DNA from: Gammaproteobacteria bacterium
GTDB lineage: Bacteria > Pseudomonadota > Gammaproteobacteria > Nevskiales > Nevskiaceae
NCBI GenBank assembly: GCA_016182805.1
Contig: JACPFV010000008.1
Location: 34,781-98,780, forward strand
Direction: 5' to 3'
DNA: 64,000 nucleotides
Part shown: one piece after another, positions 1-10,406 of the stretch
Layout of the letters: every line of letters starts with the position of its first letter
Numbering within the stretch: position 1 is the first letter of the stretch
Notes under the pieces: model-generated
The model's database searches: none
Told to the model about the DNA's origin: nothing
What the model saw: only the letters and a program-made list of their open reading frames with translations
Translations under genes and position numbers: made by a program

Positions 1-1
1 C

Positions 2-546
2 GACGAATCGCTGCAACGCCTGCAGCCCGTGGTCGGGCAGGCGCTGGCCAAGGGCCTGCGCGTGCGCGCCTACGTCTCCACCGTGCTGGGCTGCCCGTAC
101 CAGGGCGAGGTCGCGCCGGCCGAGGTGGTGCGCGTCGCCCAGGCGATGGCGGACATGGGCTGCTACGAGGTTTCGCTGGGCGACACCATCGGCGTCGGCA
201 CGCCGGGCAAGGCGCGCGCGCTGCTGCGCGCCTGCGCGCAGGCGGTCGGCATGCCGCGCCTGGCGGTGCACTTCCACGACACGCGCGGGCAGGCGCTGGC
301 CAACGTCTACGCTTGCCTGGAAGAAGGCGTGCGCGTGGTCGACGCCTCGGTCGCCGGGCTGGGCGGCTGCCCGTACGCCAACGGCGCTTCCGGCAACGTC
401 GCCACCGAGGATCTGGTCTACATGCTGGACGGCCTGGGCCTGGCCAGCGGCGTCGCGCTGGAGCCGCTGGTGGAGACCGGCCGCTGGATCAGCGAGCAAC
501 TCGGGCGCGAGCCGCAGTCCAAGCTCGGCCGCATACGGAGGACCGC

Positions 547-550
<4 letters not shown>
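2..550 (+). CDS. mvaB: hydroxymethylglutaryl-CoA lyase, C-terminal part (cut by window start)
   Basis: HMG-CoA lyase splits 3-hydroxy-3-methylglutaryl-CoA into acetyl-CoA and acetoacetate, the last step of leucine breakdown. About 182 residues of a usual ~300 are visible, open to the window edge. Seen: the TIM-barrel segments VSLGDTIGVGTP and HFHDTRGQALAN (metal-binding His pair) and the family signature GLGGCPYANGASGN, which carries the catalytic Cys. Its stop codon overlaps the GTG start of the next gene by 4 nt, so lyase and acetoacetyl-CoA synthetase are probably translationally coupled and act in sequence on acetoacetate. Confidence 0.93.
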
Positions 551-2517
<1,967 letters not shown>

Positions 2518-2582
2518 CGCGGGTGCCGCGCGTTGCGGCGAACCTGGTATTGAGACATTGCAGAAAAAACTGACCGCATCGA

Positions 2583-3311
2583 ATGTTCGAAAAAATCAAG
2601 AAGAAGGGGTTTCAGGTCCTCGCTCTGCATCACGCCGAAGCGATTCTTACGCACGACATGGCGGGCGCGGCCGCAGAGCTGGAAGACGTTTTGCTCGACG
2701 TAAAAATTCCCGCCGAGGAACTGGTCCGGGGCGGCGGCGGGGAAGGCGAGCTGACACAGCGCCTGCGGCATGCGCTCGCCGACGATCTGGGCTGGAGAAA
2801 GCACAACTTCGAGATCAAGAAGATCGTGGACGGCGAGGAAAAGGAATCCATTTCGCACGAAATCGACCACGTGAAGCGATTTCCCAACGGGACGTTCGCG
2901 CTGGAGATCGAGTGGAACAACAAGGATCCGTTCTTCGACCGGGACCTGGAAAATTTCAAACGCTTGCATGCCGATGGCGTGATCTCGATTGGCGCGATCG
3001 TCACGCGGGGATCCGGCCTTCAGGACGCGCTACGCGACGTGATCGCGCAGGTCGCCCGTTTGAATGGAGTGAACGGCGCTGCCGCGTTGACGGAGTACTA
3101 CTCGCCTACGGCGCGGCAGCTCGACATAATTGCCAAGGCGGCGAAGGCGAAGGACTCGTTTGAGGAGGGTTGGGCGCACGCCTTCGTCTCCGACAAATTC
3201 GGCGAGGCGACGACGCACTGGCGGAAACTCGAAGATCGGGTTCGGCGCGGTGTCGGCAATCCTTGCCCGCTGCTGCTGATCGGAATTCCCAGACAGGCCA
3301 TCGTGTTGTAG
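2583..3311 (+). CDS. BglII/BstYI-like type II restriction endonuclease
   Basis: A 242-aa protein resembling the BglII/BstYI family of type II restriction nucleases (PD-(D/E)XK-like fold). The recognisable core is HEIDHVKRF (about 92-100) followed by ALEIEWNNKDPFFDRDLENF (about 107-126). D95, E108 and E110 are the likely metal-binding acids, and the EWNNKD block is the family hallmark. The ATG at 2583 starts MFEKIKKKGF. A gene for an adenine methylase begins 19 nt after its stop, the usual layout of a restriction-modification pair. Codon use is less GC-biased than the flanking core genes, suggesting acquisition. BglII relatives cut RGATCY or AGATCT, so a GATC-containing target is plausible but not shown. 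Confidence 0.78.
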   Translation: MFEKIKKKGFQVLALHHAEAILTHDMAGAAAELEDVLLDVKIPAEELVRGGGGEGELTQRLRHALADDLGWRKHNFEIKKIVDGEEKESISHEIDHVKRFPNGTFALEIEWNNKDPFFDRDLENFKRLHADGVISIGAIVTRGSGLQDALRDVIAQVARLNGVNGAAALTEYYSPTARQLDIIAKAAKAKDSFEEGWAHAFVSDKFGEATTHWRKLEDRVRRGVGNPCPLLLIGIPRQAIVL

Positions 3312-3330
3312 AGCTTCCGGACCCCCTGCC

Positions 3331-4020
3331 ATGACTGCGAAGGTTTACAACATCGCCGAACCGAATCCCTCGGAAGATCTTCTCGCCAAGGTCGCCGGGC
3401 AGTACTCCACGGTCCTGGCCGATCCGCCCTGGCAATTTCAGAACCGGACGGGAAAGGTCGCGCCGGAGCATCGGCGTTTGCTGCGCTATCCGACCATGGA
3501 ACTCAAGGAGATCATGGAGCTGCCGGTCGGCAAGCTGGCGGCGGCTAAGTCGCACCTTTATCTCTGGGTGCCGAACGCGCTGTTGCAGGAGGGCCTTCGG
3601 GTGATGGAAGCCTGGGGCTACACGTACAAGTCGAACCTCGTTTGGTACAAGGTCCGCAAGGACGGCGGGCCGGACGGCCGCGGCGTTGGCTTCTACTTCC
3701 GGAATGTGACGGAACTGCTGCTGTTCGGCGTCCGCGGGAGCATGCGCACCTTGGCGCCGGGGCGCACGCAGGTGAACATCCTGTCGACGCGGAAGCGCGA
3801 GCACTCGCGCAAACCCGACGAGATCTACGATATCGTTGAAGCCTGCTCCCCGGGCCCGTACCTGGAGGTGTTCGCGCGCTTTCGCCGCCCGGGTTGGCAC
3901 CAATGGGGCAACGAGGACGTCGAGGAGAATTCGTACTACGGCGTCGCCCGTCGCAAAGGGCACGAGGCCCCACAGTTGCGCTTGCTCGAAACGCCGCGCG
4001 GCTACGGCACTCGCGGCTGA
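3331..4020 (+). CDS. MT-A70 family DNA adenine-N6 methyltransferase
   Basis: A 229-aa MT-A70 family methylase expected to make N6-methyladenine. Seen: the catalytic motif ADPPW (residues 30-34), then the family blocks [52 protein letters not shown] and [20 protein letters not shown]; the last is the SAM-side C-terminal signature. It lies directly downstream of the BglII-like nuclease in the same orientation, so it is the probable protective methylase. Small MT-A70 enzymes also occur as prophage orphans, but the partner next door argues against that here. The pair is inserted between aacS and gpmA. Confidence 0.88.
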   Translation: MTAKVYNIAEPNPSEDLLAKVAGQYSTVLADPPWQFQNRTGKVAPEHRRLLRYPTMELKEIMELPVGKLAAAKSHLYLWVPNALLQEGLRVMEAWGYTYKSNLVWYKVRKDGGPDGRGVGFYFRNVTELLLFGVRGSMRTLAPGRTQVNILSTRKREHSRKPDEIYDIVEACSPGPYLEVFARFRRPGWHQWGNEDVEENSYYGVARRKGHEAPQLRLLETPRGYGTRG

Positions 4021-4082
4021 TCCAGCCCGTCAACGATGAGCGCCCCTACGTCCGCAATCCACCGTACCTTGAGTCTCCCCTC

Positions 4083-4832
4083 ATGACCCACAAACTCGTC
4101 CTGCTGCGCCACGGCCAAAGCCAATGGAACCTGGATAACCGCTTCACCGGCTGGGTGGACGTGGACATCAGCGCGCTGGGCGAGCAGGAGGCGCGCCAGG
4201 CCGGGCAGATGATGAAGGACGAGGGTTTGCGCTTCGACGTCGCGCACACCTCGGTGCTCAAGCGCGCAATCCGCACTCTCAACGCGGCGCTGGACGTGCT
4301 GGACCAGGCCTGGATTCCGGTGCACAAGACCTGGCGCCTGAACGAGCGCCACTACGGCGCGCTGCAGGGGCTGGACAAGGCGCAGACCGCGGCCAAGCAC
4401 GGCGAGGCGCAGGTCAAGGTCTGGCGCCGCTCGTACGACATTCCGCCGCCGGCGATGCCGGAGTCCGACCCCGGCCATCCGCGCAAGGACCCGCGCTACG
4501 CCAAGCTCGACGCCAGCGTGCTGCCGGCGACCGAGTCGCTGAAGACCACGCTGGAGCGCGTGCTGCCGTACTGGCACGACGCCGTCGCGCCGCAGCTCAA
4601 GTCCGGCCAGGCCGTGCTGGTCGCGGCGCACGGCAACAGCCTGCGCGCGCTCTACAAGTATCTGAACCAGGTGCCGGACGGCGAAATCGTGGAGCTGAAC
4701 ATCCCGACCGGCATCCCGCTGCTGTTCGAACTGGACGCGAACCTGAAGCCGAAGAAGCATCGCTACCTGGGCGACCCGGAGGCCGCCAAGCGCGCCGCCG
4801 AGACCGTGGCGAAGCAGGCGCAGGCGCGGTAG
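4083..4832 (+). CDS. gpmA: 2,3-bisphosphoglycerate-dependent phosphoglycerate mutase
   Basis: A 249-aa glycolytic enzyme that interconverts 3- and 2-phosphoglycerate through a phosphohistidine. The ATG at 4083 gives [16 protein letters not shown] with the phospho-accepting His10 in the RHG motif. Also visible: [21 protein letters not shown] (Glu88 acid/base) and the second active-site His in [12 protein letters not shown]. Length and C-terminus match the enterobacterial enzyme. A 62-nt gap separates it from the methylase upstream, so it probably has its own promoter. It marks the return to core sequence after the restriction-modification insert. Confidence 0.96.
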   Translation: MTHKLVLLRHGQSQWNLDNRFTGWVDVDISALGEQEARQAGQMMKDEGLRFDVAHTSVLKRAIRTLNAALDVLDQAWIPVHKTWRLNERHYGALQGLDKAQTAAKHGEAQVKVWRRSYDIPPPAMPESDPGHPRKDPRYAKLDASVLPATESLKTTLERVLPYWHDAVAPQLKSGQAVLVAAHGNSLRALYKYLNQVPDGEIVELNIPTGIPLLFELDANLKPKKHRYLGDPEAAKRAAETVAKQAQAR

Positions 4833-4896
4833 TCTCCGCCTGCTGGGCGCCCTCAGCCGCCACCGGCGGGCGGGCGCATGCGTTCCGGGGGGAGGA

Positions 4897-6486
4897 ATGC
4901 AGCACGACCGCTTCAACGAAACCCGCTATCGCACGCTCGTGGTGGCGATGGCCCTGGCGGTCGGGCTGTGCCTGGTCGCGGCGCTCATCGCCTTGCGCAT
5001 CCCCGGCAGCCACTGGGCCGGCGCGGCGGTCTTCCTCGCCGCCGCGCTGCTGATCCTGGCCCTGCTCCCGGCCGTCTTCGCCGCGCGCCGGCGCGGCGAC
5101 CGCGCCGCGCTGGAGCGCCTGGGCGTGACGCTCCTGGCGATCGCCTTCCTGGCGATGCTCCAACGGGTCGGCTGGGCGGCGCTGTTCCACTGGCCGGCGC
5201 ATCCTCGCGAAAGCCCGTTCCGGCCGGTGCTGCACTTCCTGCCGTTCCTGTTCATCGCCGCCGTCGCCCTGCTCAACGCGCGGCAGGGTCTCAAGCTGTG
5301 CTGGGCGGCGTGGGGCGCGGTCGCGCTGACCACCGTCGTCGGCCTGGTGCGCGCGGGGGTCGATCCCGGCCACGAGGGGACGATCACGCTGCTGGCCTAC
5401 CTGCTGCTGGGCATGCCGCTGTTCCTGGCGCTGCTGCACGCGCTGCCGCGCTACGAGGACGCGCTGGAGCGATCCGAGCAGGAGATGGCGCGGATGCGCG
5501 AGCGCGCCGAGCTGATGGACCGCCTGGCCGAGAGCGAGCGGCGCTTCAACCTGGTGGTGGACGGCCTGCAGGTCGGCGTCTGGGACCGCTGGATCGGGCC
5601 GCCGGAGCGGCGCTGGTGGTCGCCGCGGTTCTACGAGCTGCTCGGCTACACGCCGGACGAGCTGCCCTCCACCGAGGAGGCGCTGAAGAACCTGCTGCAT
5701 CCCGACGACCGCGACAGCGTGTGGGAGCTGGGTACCGGGCAGTTGCGCCAGGGCGATTTCCTCGACGTGAACTTCCGCCTGCTGACCAAGCACCGCGGCT
5801 ACCGCTGGTTCAATTCCCACGCCAAGGCCGAGCGCGACGCCGGCGGCCGCATGCGGCGCATCGCCGGCGCCATCGCCGACATCCACGACCGGCGCAGCGC
5901 CGAGCAGGCCCTGCGCGAGGCGCAGGCCGAGCTGACCCAGCTCGCCTACCGCGACACCCTGACCCATCTGCACAACCGCCGCGCCTTCGACGAGCACTTC
6001 GAGCGCGAATGGCGCCGCGTGCGCCGCTTGCAGGAGCCGATGTCGCTGCTCCTGGTCGACCTCGACTACTTCAAGTTCTTCAACGACTGCTACGGCCACA
6101 TCGCCGGCGACCAGTGCCTGCAGCAGATCGCCGAGCAACTGGAATGCGGCGTGCGCCGCGGCACCGACTTCGTCGCGCGCCTCGGCGGCGAGGAGTTCGG
6201 CATCCTGCTGCCGGACACGCCGGCGGAAGGTGCGCTGCGCGTGGGCGGCAACCTGCTGGACAGCCTGCGCAGCGTCAACATCCGCCACGATGCCGCGCCG
6301 CTGGGGCAGGTCACCATCAGCATCGGCGTGGCCACCACCGAGCTGCCGCCGTCGGGCGATCCGCGCACACTGTTCGAGCAGGCCGACAAGGCGCTCTACG
6401 AGGTCAAGCGCCGCGGCCGCAACGGCGTGCTGCACGCGCGCGAGCTGTCCAGCCCCATCGCCCCGGCCGTCGCCGCCCGGTCCTGA
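4897..6486 (+). CDS. membrane PAS-GGDEF diguanylate cyclase
   Basis: A 529-aa predicted diguanylate cyclase (2 GTP to cyclic-di-GMP). The N-terminal ~180 residues contain about six hydrophobic helices (for example VVAMALAVGLCLVAALIAL and LHFLPFLFIAAVALL), forming a MASE-like membrane sensor. A short coiled segment follows, then a PAS domain (about 210-335, starting SERRFNLVVDGLQVGVWD). The GGDEF domain runs from about 345. The active site GGEEF is at 430-434 and an allosteric I-site RGTD at 421-424, so the enzyme should be both active and product-inhibited. No EAL domain is present. The input ligand cannot be told from sequence. Confidence 0.9.
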   Translation: MQHDRFNETRYRTLVVAMALAVGLCLVAALIALRIPGSHWAGAAVFLAAALLILALLPAVFAARRRGDRAALERLGVTLLAIAFLAMLQRVGWAALFHWPAHPRESPFRPVLHFLPFLFIAAVALLNARQGLKLCWAAWGAVALTTVVGLVRAGVDPGHEGTITLLAYLLLGMPLFLALLHALPRYEDALERSEQEMARMRERAELMDRLAESERRFNLVVDGLQVGVWDRWIGPPERRWWSPRFYELLGYTPDELPSTEEALKNLLHPDDRDSVWELGTGQLRQGDFLDVNFRLLTKHRGYRWFNSHAKAERDAGGRMRRIAGAIADIHDRRSAEQALREAQAELTQLAYRDTLTHLHNRRAFDEHFEREWRRVRRLQEPMSLLLVDLDYFKFFNDCYGHIAGDQCLQQIAEQLECGVRRGTDFVARLGGEEFGILLPDTPAEGALRVGGNLLDSLRSVNIRHDAAPLGQVTISIGVATTELPPSGDPRTLFEQADKALYEVKRRGRNGVLHARELSSPIAPAVAARS

Positions 6487-6501
6487 ACGGTCTCCCTCGC
6501 G

Positions 6502-6786
6502 TCAAACCACCGCCTTGAGCACGGCGGCCATGCGCGTTTGCCAGCCCGGGCCGGTCGCTTTCCATTTCTTGATCGTGTCCGGGTCCACGCGCAGCGTGAG
6601 CAGCTCCTTGGGCTTGTCCAGCTTCGGGCGCCCGCGCTTCAGAAGCTGCCGCATGTGGCGCGACGCATCGGGCGAATCGCGGTCGGACGCGGGCTCGATG
6701 CCCATGCGGGCATTGCGCCGCACGCGCACCCGGTCGGTCTTGCTCTCGCCGCGTTCGCACGCAGCGCGCATCTCATCGAGTGTCAT
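6502..6786 (-). CDS. brnA: BrnA-like antitoxin
   Basis: A 94-aa antitoxin of the BrnT/BrnA type II system. The start at 6786 (MTLDEMRAACERG) is preferred over upstream codons because it overlaps the end of the brnT remnant, as in functional operons. The C-terminal half, RGRPKLDKPKELLTLRVDPD then IKKWKATGPGWQTRMAAVLK, is the ribbon-helix-helix DNA-binding region typical of BrnA. BrnA normally neutralises BrnT by dimer contact and represses the operon. Its partner upstream is broken, so this may be an orphan antitoxin acting only as a repressor or anti-addiction factor. Confidence 0.85.
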   Translation of the reverse strand: MTLDEMRAACERGESKTDRVRVRRNARMGIEPASDRDSPDASRHMRQLLKRGRPKLDKPKELLTLRVDPDTIKKWKATGPGWQTRMAAVLKAVV

Positions 6787-6959
6787 TGAAGTCGTTTTCG
6801 AGCCACGCATAGTACGCCTCGCGTTCCGGCCGCTTTGCCGGTCGAAAGCTGACGATGCGCGTCGGCTTTCCCGGCACATAAACCACCGTCAGCGAGGAAG
6901 TCGAGGCCATGCTTTTGCAGGTTTTTCGCCCGCTTTTCCTCATCCCAGGCGTAGCGCAT
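6773..6959 (-). pseudogene. brnT: brnT toxin remnant (internal deletion plus frameshift)
   Basis: BrnT is a ribonuclease toxin of about 90 aa. Reading from the ATG at 6959, the normal N-terminus is present (MRYAWDEEKRAKNLQKHGLDF). The expected middle (the Asp/Arg-rich segment with DYGE) is missing. The normal C-terminus (VVYVPGKPTRIVSFRPAKRP, then YYAWLENDF) is readable only in another frame. Roughly 30 codons are therefore lost and the reading frame shifted. The original stop overlaps the brnA start by 14 nt, as expected for the intact operon. The toxin should be inactive. Identification of both halves is from family memory. Confidence 0.75.
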
Positions 6960-7041
6960 GAGTTATTGTAGTTACGTTTAATGCCCCGCACAAAACCGCG
7001 GACGAACCTCGGTGTGATTCCGGCTTGTGCGCTGTCCGGTT

Positions 7042-7566
7042 TCAGCCAGTCGCAATTCCAAGTACTGCACCAAGCCGATATCCGCCCTCCGCAGCGGTGA
7101 GGAACCCGCGCGCCAGGAGCCAGCCTTGGGCATCGTCGGAATCTTCGGCGAACCAGCGCCCGGGGGAGCCGAGCCGGAAGCTATATCCCCACGCCGTCAT
7201 GTCGGCGAAGAGGCGTTCCCGGCTGTATCCGGGCAGCAGATCGGCCAGGAGGCACTGGAGATAGCAGACGGCGACTTCTTCGAGGTCATCCCCGCCGGCA
7301 TTGGTGTGGACCGAGACGCGCCGGGCGTCATCCATGCACAGCCAGTGGCAGGCGGTGTGGAGAATCGAATGGACCGGCGTGTCCGGGCGGATGTAAAGCC
7401 GGTTGCCAATGAGGCCGGCTTCCGGGGCGCCCCAGTAGCTGCCGGGGAGATCGGCGCCGTCGGGGAGAAGTACGGGAGCAAGCCGGCGCGCGGTGAGGAA
7501 GGCTATAACGGCCTCCGCATTCAGATCGCGCAGGCAGGTTACGTTGTCTGGAGGTTGAGACTTCAC
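7042..7566 (-). CDS. conserved hypothetical protein with degenerate zinc-peptidase-like motif
   Basis: A 174-aa protein of a family I know only as conserved hypotheticals of gammaproteobacteria. Visible: LPGSYWGAPEAGLIGNRLYI (about 40-59), then HSILHTACHWLCMDDARR, a Gly-Asp-Asp segment with LEEVAVCYLQCLLAD, and FADMTAWGYSFRLGS. Relatives, as I recall them, carry HEACH in the second block, a HExxH zinc-peptidase motif. Here the Glu is Thr (HTACH), so catalysis may be lost. No signal peptide is seen. A truncated paralogue lies at 15342-15540 on the same strand. Function is unknown. Confidence 0.6.
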   Translation of the reverse strand: MKSQPPDNVTCLRDLNAEAVIAFLTARRLAPVLLPDGADLPGSYWGAPEAGLIGNRLYIRPDTPVHSILHTACHWLCMDDARRVSVHTNAGGDDLEEVAVCYLQCLLADLLPGYSRERLFADMTAWGYSFRLGSPGRWFAEDSDDAQGWLLARGFLTAAEGGYRLGAVLGIATG

Positions 7567-7672
7567 GATTGCTGCTCGTTCGTGCGTTCACCGGAATGCG
7601 GCGCGGCACTGTATCGCCGAAGCGCTCGGCGGTCTTTGCATGGTTTCGTTCATATTCACCAGAGCACCCCCG

Positions 7673-8209
7673 CTACGACAGCAGTTGCAGCCAACCCAGC
7701 AGTCCCGAGTCGTACACCCACGTATAGGTGCCCGGAACAAACGTGGAGAACGTAAGCCGTCCAGTGAGCTTTCCAATCTTTCCGATATCGGCCAGATGAA
7801 CCCTTCCGTCGTCGTCAACGCGATAGGGAATCGGAAGCCGAAACCGTTTTGTTTGCACTTCAATTCGTACGGGTGCCTCGAATTTTTTTACGCCCGCAAC
7901 CGCCAAGACGAGAAAAACACCGCTGCCGGCACCGGCATGAAGCTGAGCGGTTCTATTGCAATAGCCGAGCGACGCAACTGCTGGGGTACTGAGGGCACCC
8001 GGCGGGAATACGACGCGCGCGTCAGCGATAGGGGAATCATCGCTTGGGGCGAGCAACTCGCCACCCTCCGCGCCAATCGGTGTGGATGCAACAACTTCGC
8101 ACTCATCCGCGGCGAGCGAGTTTTGCCGATCGCCTCCGCTGCCAACCATCACGACGACTCCAACAGCGACCGCTAAGACTCCGATCCTCCCTATCGTCAT
8201 AAGCGCCAT
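7673..8209 (-). CDS. secreted protein with ZU5-like domain
   Basis: A 178-aa protein with a hydrophobic N-terminus (IGRIGVLAVAVGVVVMVGSG) that looks like a signal peptide or membrane anchor. The body repeats the architecture of the N-terminal domain of the neighbouring 8286-10292 product: an IGAEGGELLAPS opening, VVFPPGALS in the middle (the Pro-Pro-Gly-Ala-Leu turn of ZU5-like domains), RLPIPYRVDDDGRVHLADIG, and a closing FVPGTYTWVYDSG. The two genes are adjacent and co-oriented, so they are probably tandem paralogues in which this copy keeps only the domain. Role unknown; possibly extracellular adhesion or scaffolding. Confidence 0.6.
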   Translation of the reverse strand: MALMTIGRIGVLAVAVGVVVMVGSGGDRQNSLAADECEVVASTPIGAEGGELLAPSDDSPIADARVVFPPGALSTPAVASLGYCNRTAQLHAGAGSGVFLVLAVAGVKKFEAPVRIEVQTKRFRLPIPYRVDDDGRVHLADIGKIGKLTGRLTFSTFVPGTYTWVYDSGLLGWLQLLS

Positions 8210-8285
8210 GCCACCACACTACCACTCAGCGTGACGGAGCTCGGTGGCCTCCTGTGTATAGCGGTGCGTCCCCACTCCTTGGTCG

Positions 8286-10292
8286 CTACTTTCGCCGCTG
8301 TTCCTGTGGTGGAACGGGGGCGCGAATCCGCCACGATCCGCTGGACTTTGACTGAATCGCCATCGCACGACTTGCGGCGCGAGCATTCTGGGCTTGCCGC
8401 GGCACGACGAGCACGACATCGGCCCAGTCGGGTCCCTCTGCGTCGGGTGCAGTATTACTTCCGTTACTCGCCGAAAGCGTGCCGCGATAGTACGAAGTCA
8501 CGGCGCGCGGGCCGTCGTAGAGCTGGACCCCCACCGTGTAGTTGGTCGGCCCACGCCCGCGGCTGTTGTAGTAGTGAACGCGGACCAAGTACGGCTCGTC
8601 CCACCGTATGGTGTTGGCGGTGGTGAGGAGCCAATTTTCGGGGCCATAGCCTGTTGTGACGTCATGATCGAGGAAACCGCCATCCCCGGTGGTTGGGTGG
8701 TAGTACGCCGAGTAGTCACCGACGGGATCGATGACATACAAGTCAACGTCCGTGTCGTTGGTATCCCAGGTGAGGTTGATGCGGATCACGGACTCCACGA
8801 AAAGGCCATCAAGCGTGAAATCCTCGGTCCGCATATTGTTCGGAACCTCGATCAGATCGGCACGGTTTTCCTGTGAATTGAAGTCGCGACCGAAAGTTTC
8901 AAATCGCAGATGATTTACGCCCGAGGCAATCGACACGACGATCCGAAAGGCCCCGTCCTCGGCAACTGTGGTCTTGTATGCAGTGGACCCGACATACACC
9001 GTTAGTTGTTCCACCAGAACCTGTGAGCTTTCGATGGTGCCTGCCAGCGATACGATCCGCTCGGAAACCTGCTGGCCGCTGTGGTGCGAGGAAACCGAAA
9101 TGGTCGCATCGGCGGACGAATGAAAGTTGTCCTTTGCGTCAGCCAGGATGTTTTCGTATGGCTCCGTGAGGTAGAGCGAGCCATCGCCGCTGTAGTTGAC
9201 GCGGTCAAACGACACGGAACCGCTCGCGTAGGGAAGAAAGGAGTCGCTCGCCGAGTCGTACGCGATCGTCCTCACGGAGTTTGGAAAATTCACGTCATAA
9301 ATGCTGATCTCGCCGTGATCGTACGCCGTAGCGAGAACGGAATGCGCAGCCTGTCCGTCGGATCGCCAGAGATAAAGCAGGACGGGGCTCTGTGTCGTTT
9401 GAAGGGCGTTCGTGATAACCACGTAATTGAGTAGGCCGTTGAGGGGCAGTGCCAGCTCGTCTCGGACGATGGTGTTGTAGTAGGTCGTCCACTGCTGGGC
9501 GATCGAGGTAAAAGCCCGGGTGGCAATCACGTGCTGGCCCACTCGCGTTTGCCCCTCGGAGTCAGTTCCGACGGGATTCATGAAGCGCGGGTAGAGGTTA
9601 CCTTCGCGCGACCTCATGTTCTCGAAGTACCAGAGCGAAAACGACGAAATGCCGAAACATTCGCCCTCACGGTTGTACTCTGAGCCGCTGTTGGCAATTT
9701 GGAAGCCGTCTTCTCCAACAGCAAATGATGTGCGAAAGCTGCCGTCGAGCGCATCGCGGATCGAGGCGAGAATCCACGTGAAGGTGGAGGCATGGAACGT
9801 ATCGAACGTTGCGGTCCGGTTCTCGAGGTCGAGTGCCGTCAACTGCGCCAGTTGCAGGTTGCCCGCATCATCGACGTAGTAGGGAACGGGTATCGTGTCC
9901 TCGTCCCGATAAGGAATCGTGATGCGCACTGGCCGCTCAAAGGTCGCGGGACCATCTGTATCAAGGACAAGCGCCGGACCCGGAACGCCTTCAGGAGTGC
10001 TGACCGTTCCGCTGTCGAGCGAAAGACCGATTTCACGATCTTCGGACAGAGCGCCGGGGGGTATTTCGACCGTCACGCCGGCAAGGGCACTGCCCTCGGG
10101 AGCGATAAGCACTGCGCCATCCGCGCCGATCGTGTCGGCTGGCACGACCATGGTGGTGGTTCCCGGCGTAAAGTGTGCCGCTTGGCGACGCGCTTGCTTT
10201 GACCCGCCTCCACCACCACATGCGACGAGTGCGATGGTGCAGACGACCCCCAACAACACAGTGACAACTTTCTCTTGATTTGAAAAACGCAT
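8286..10292 (-). CDS. lipoprotein with ZU5-like, papain/transglutaminase-like and DUF2135-like domains
   Basis: A 668-aa predicted lipoprotein: signal peptide ending in lipobox LVAC (Cys25), then a Gly-rich linker. Residues ~50-175 form a ZU5-like domain (IPPGALS; TIPVPYYVDDAGNLQLAQL). Residues ~205-340 contain GECFGISSFSLWYF (Cys212), then AAHSVLATAYDHG (His317) and ISIYDVNFPN (Asp333). This Cys-His-Asp order fits a papain-like or transglutaminase-like peptidase. Ig-like segments follow, then a region near 505-610 (LTWDTNDTDVDLYVIDP, YLVRVHYYNSRG) resembling DUF2135, often found in secreted proteins. Substrate unknown. It may act on cell-surface or environmental proteins. Confidence 0.65.
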   Translation of the reverse strand: MRFSNQEKVVTVLLGVVCTIALVACGGGGGSKQARRQAAHFTPGTTTMVVPADTIGADGAVLIAPEGSALAGVTVEIPPGALSEDREIGLSLDSGTVSTPEGVPGPALVLDTDGPATFERPVRITIPYRDEDTIPVPYYVDDAGNLQLAQLTALDLENRTATFDTFHASTFTWILASIRDALDGSFRTSFAVGEDGFQIANSGSEYNREGECFGISSFSLWYFENMRSREGNLYPRFMNPVGTDSEGQTRVGQHVIATRAFTSIAQQWTTYYNTIVRDELALPLNGLLNYVVITNALQTTQSPVLLYLWRSDGQAAHSVLATAYDHGEISIYDVNFPNSVRTIAYDSASDSFLPYASGSVSFDRVNYSGDGSLYLTEPYENILADAKDNFHSSADATISVSSHHSGQQVSERIVSLAGTIESSQVLVEQLTVYVGSTAYKTTVAEDGAFRIVVSIASGVNHLRFETFGRDFNSQENRADLIEVPNNMRTEDFTLDGLFVESVIRINLTWDTNDTDVDLYVIDPVGDYSAYYHPTTGDGGFLDHDVTTGYGPENWLLTTANTIRWDEPYLVRVHYYNSRGRGPTNYTVGVQLYDGPRAVTSYYRGTLSASNGSNTAPDAEGPDWADVVLVVPRQAQNARAASRAMAIQSKSSGSWRIRAPVPPQEQRRK

Positions 10293-10406
10293 GGCGTCCC
10301 CCGCTTACTCTTCCAAACGACCTGTCCGGCGCTGTGTTCCATCCCTGGATCAGCGCCGGGAACCGCACCTCCTCTCCCACAGCCTATGCGACGGCATTGG
10401 GCGTCA

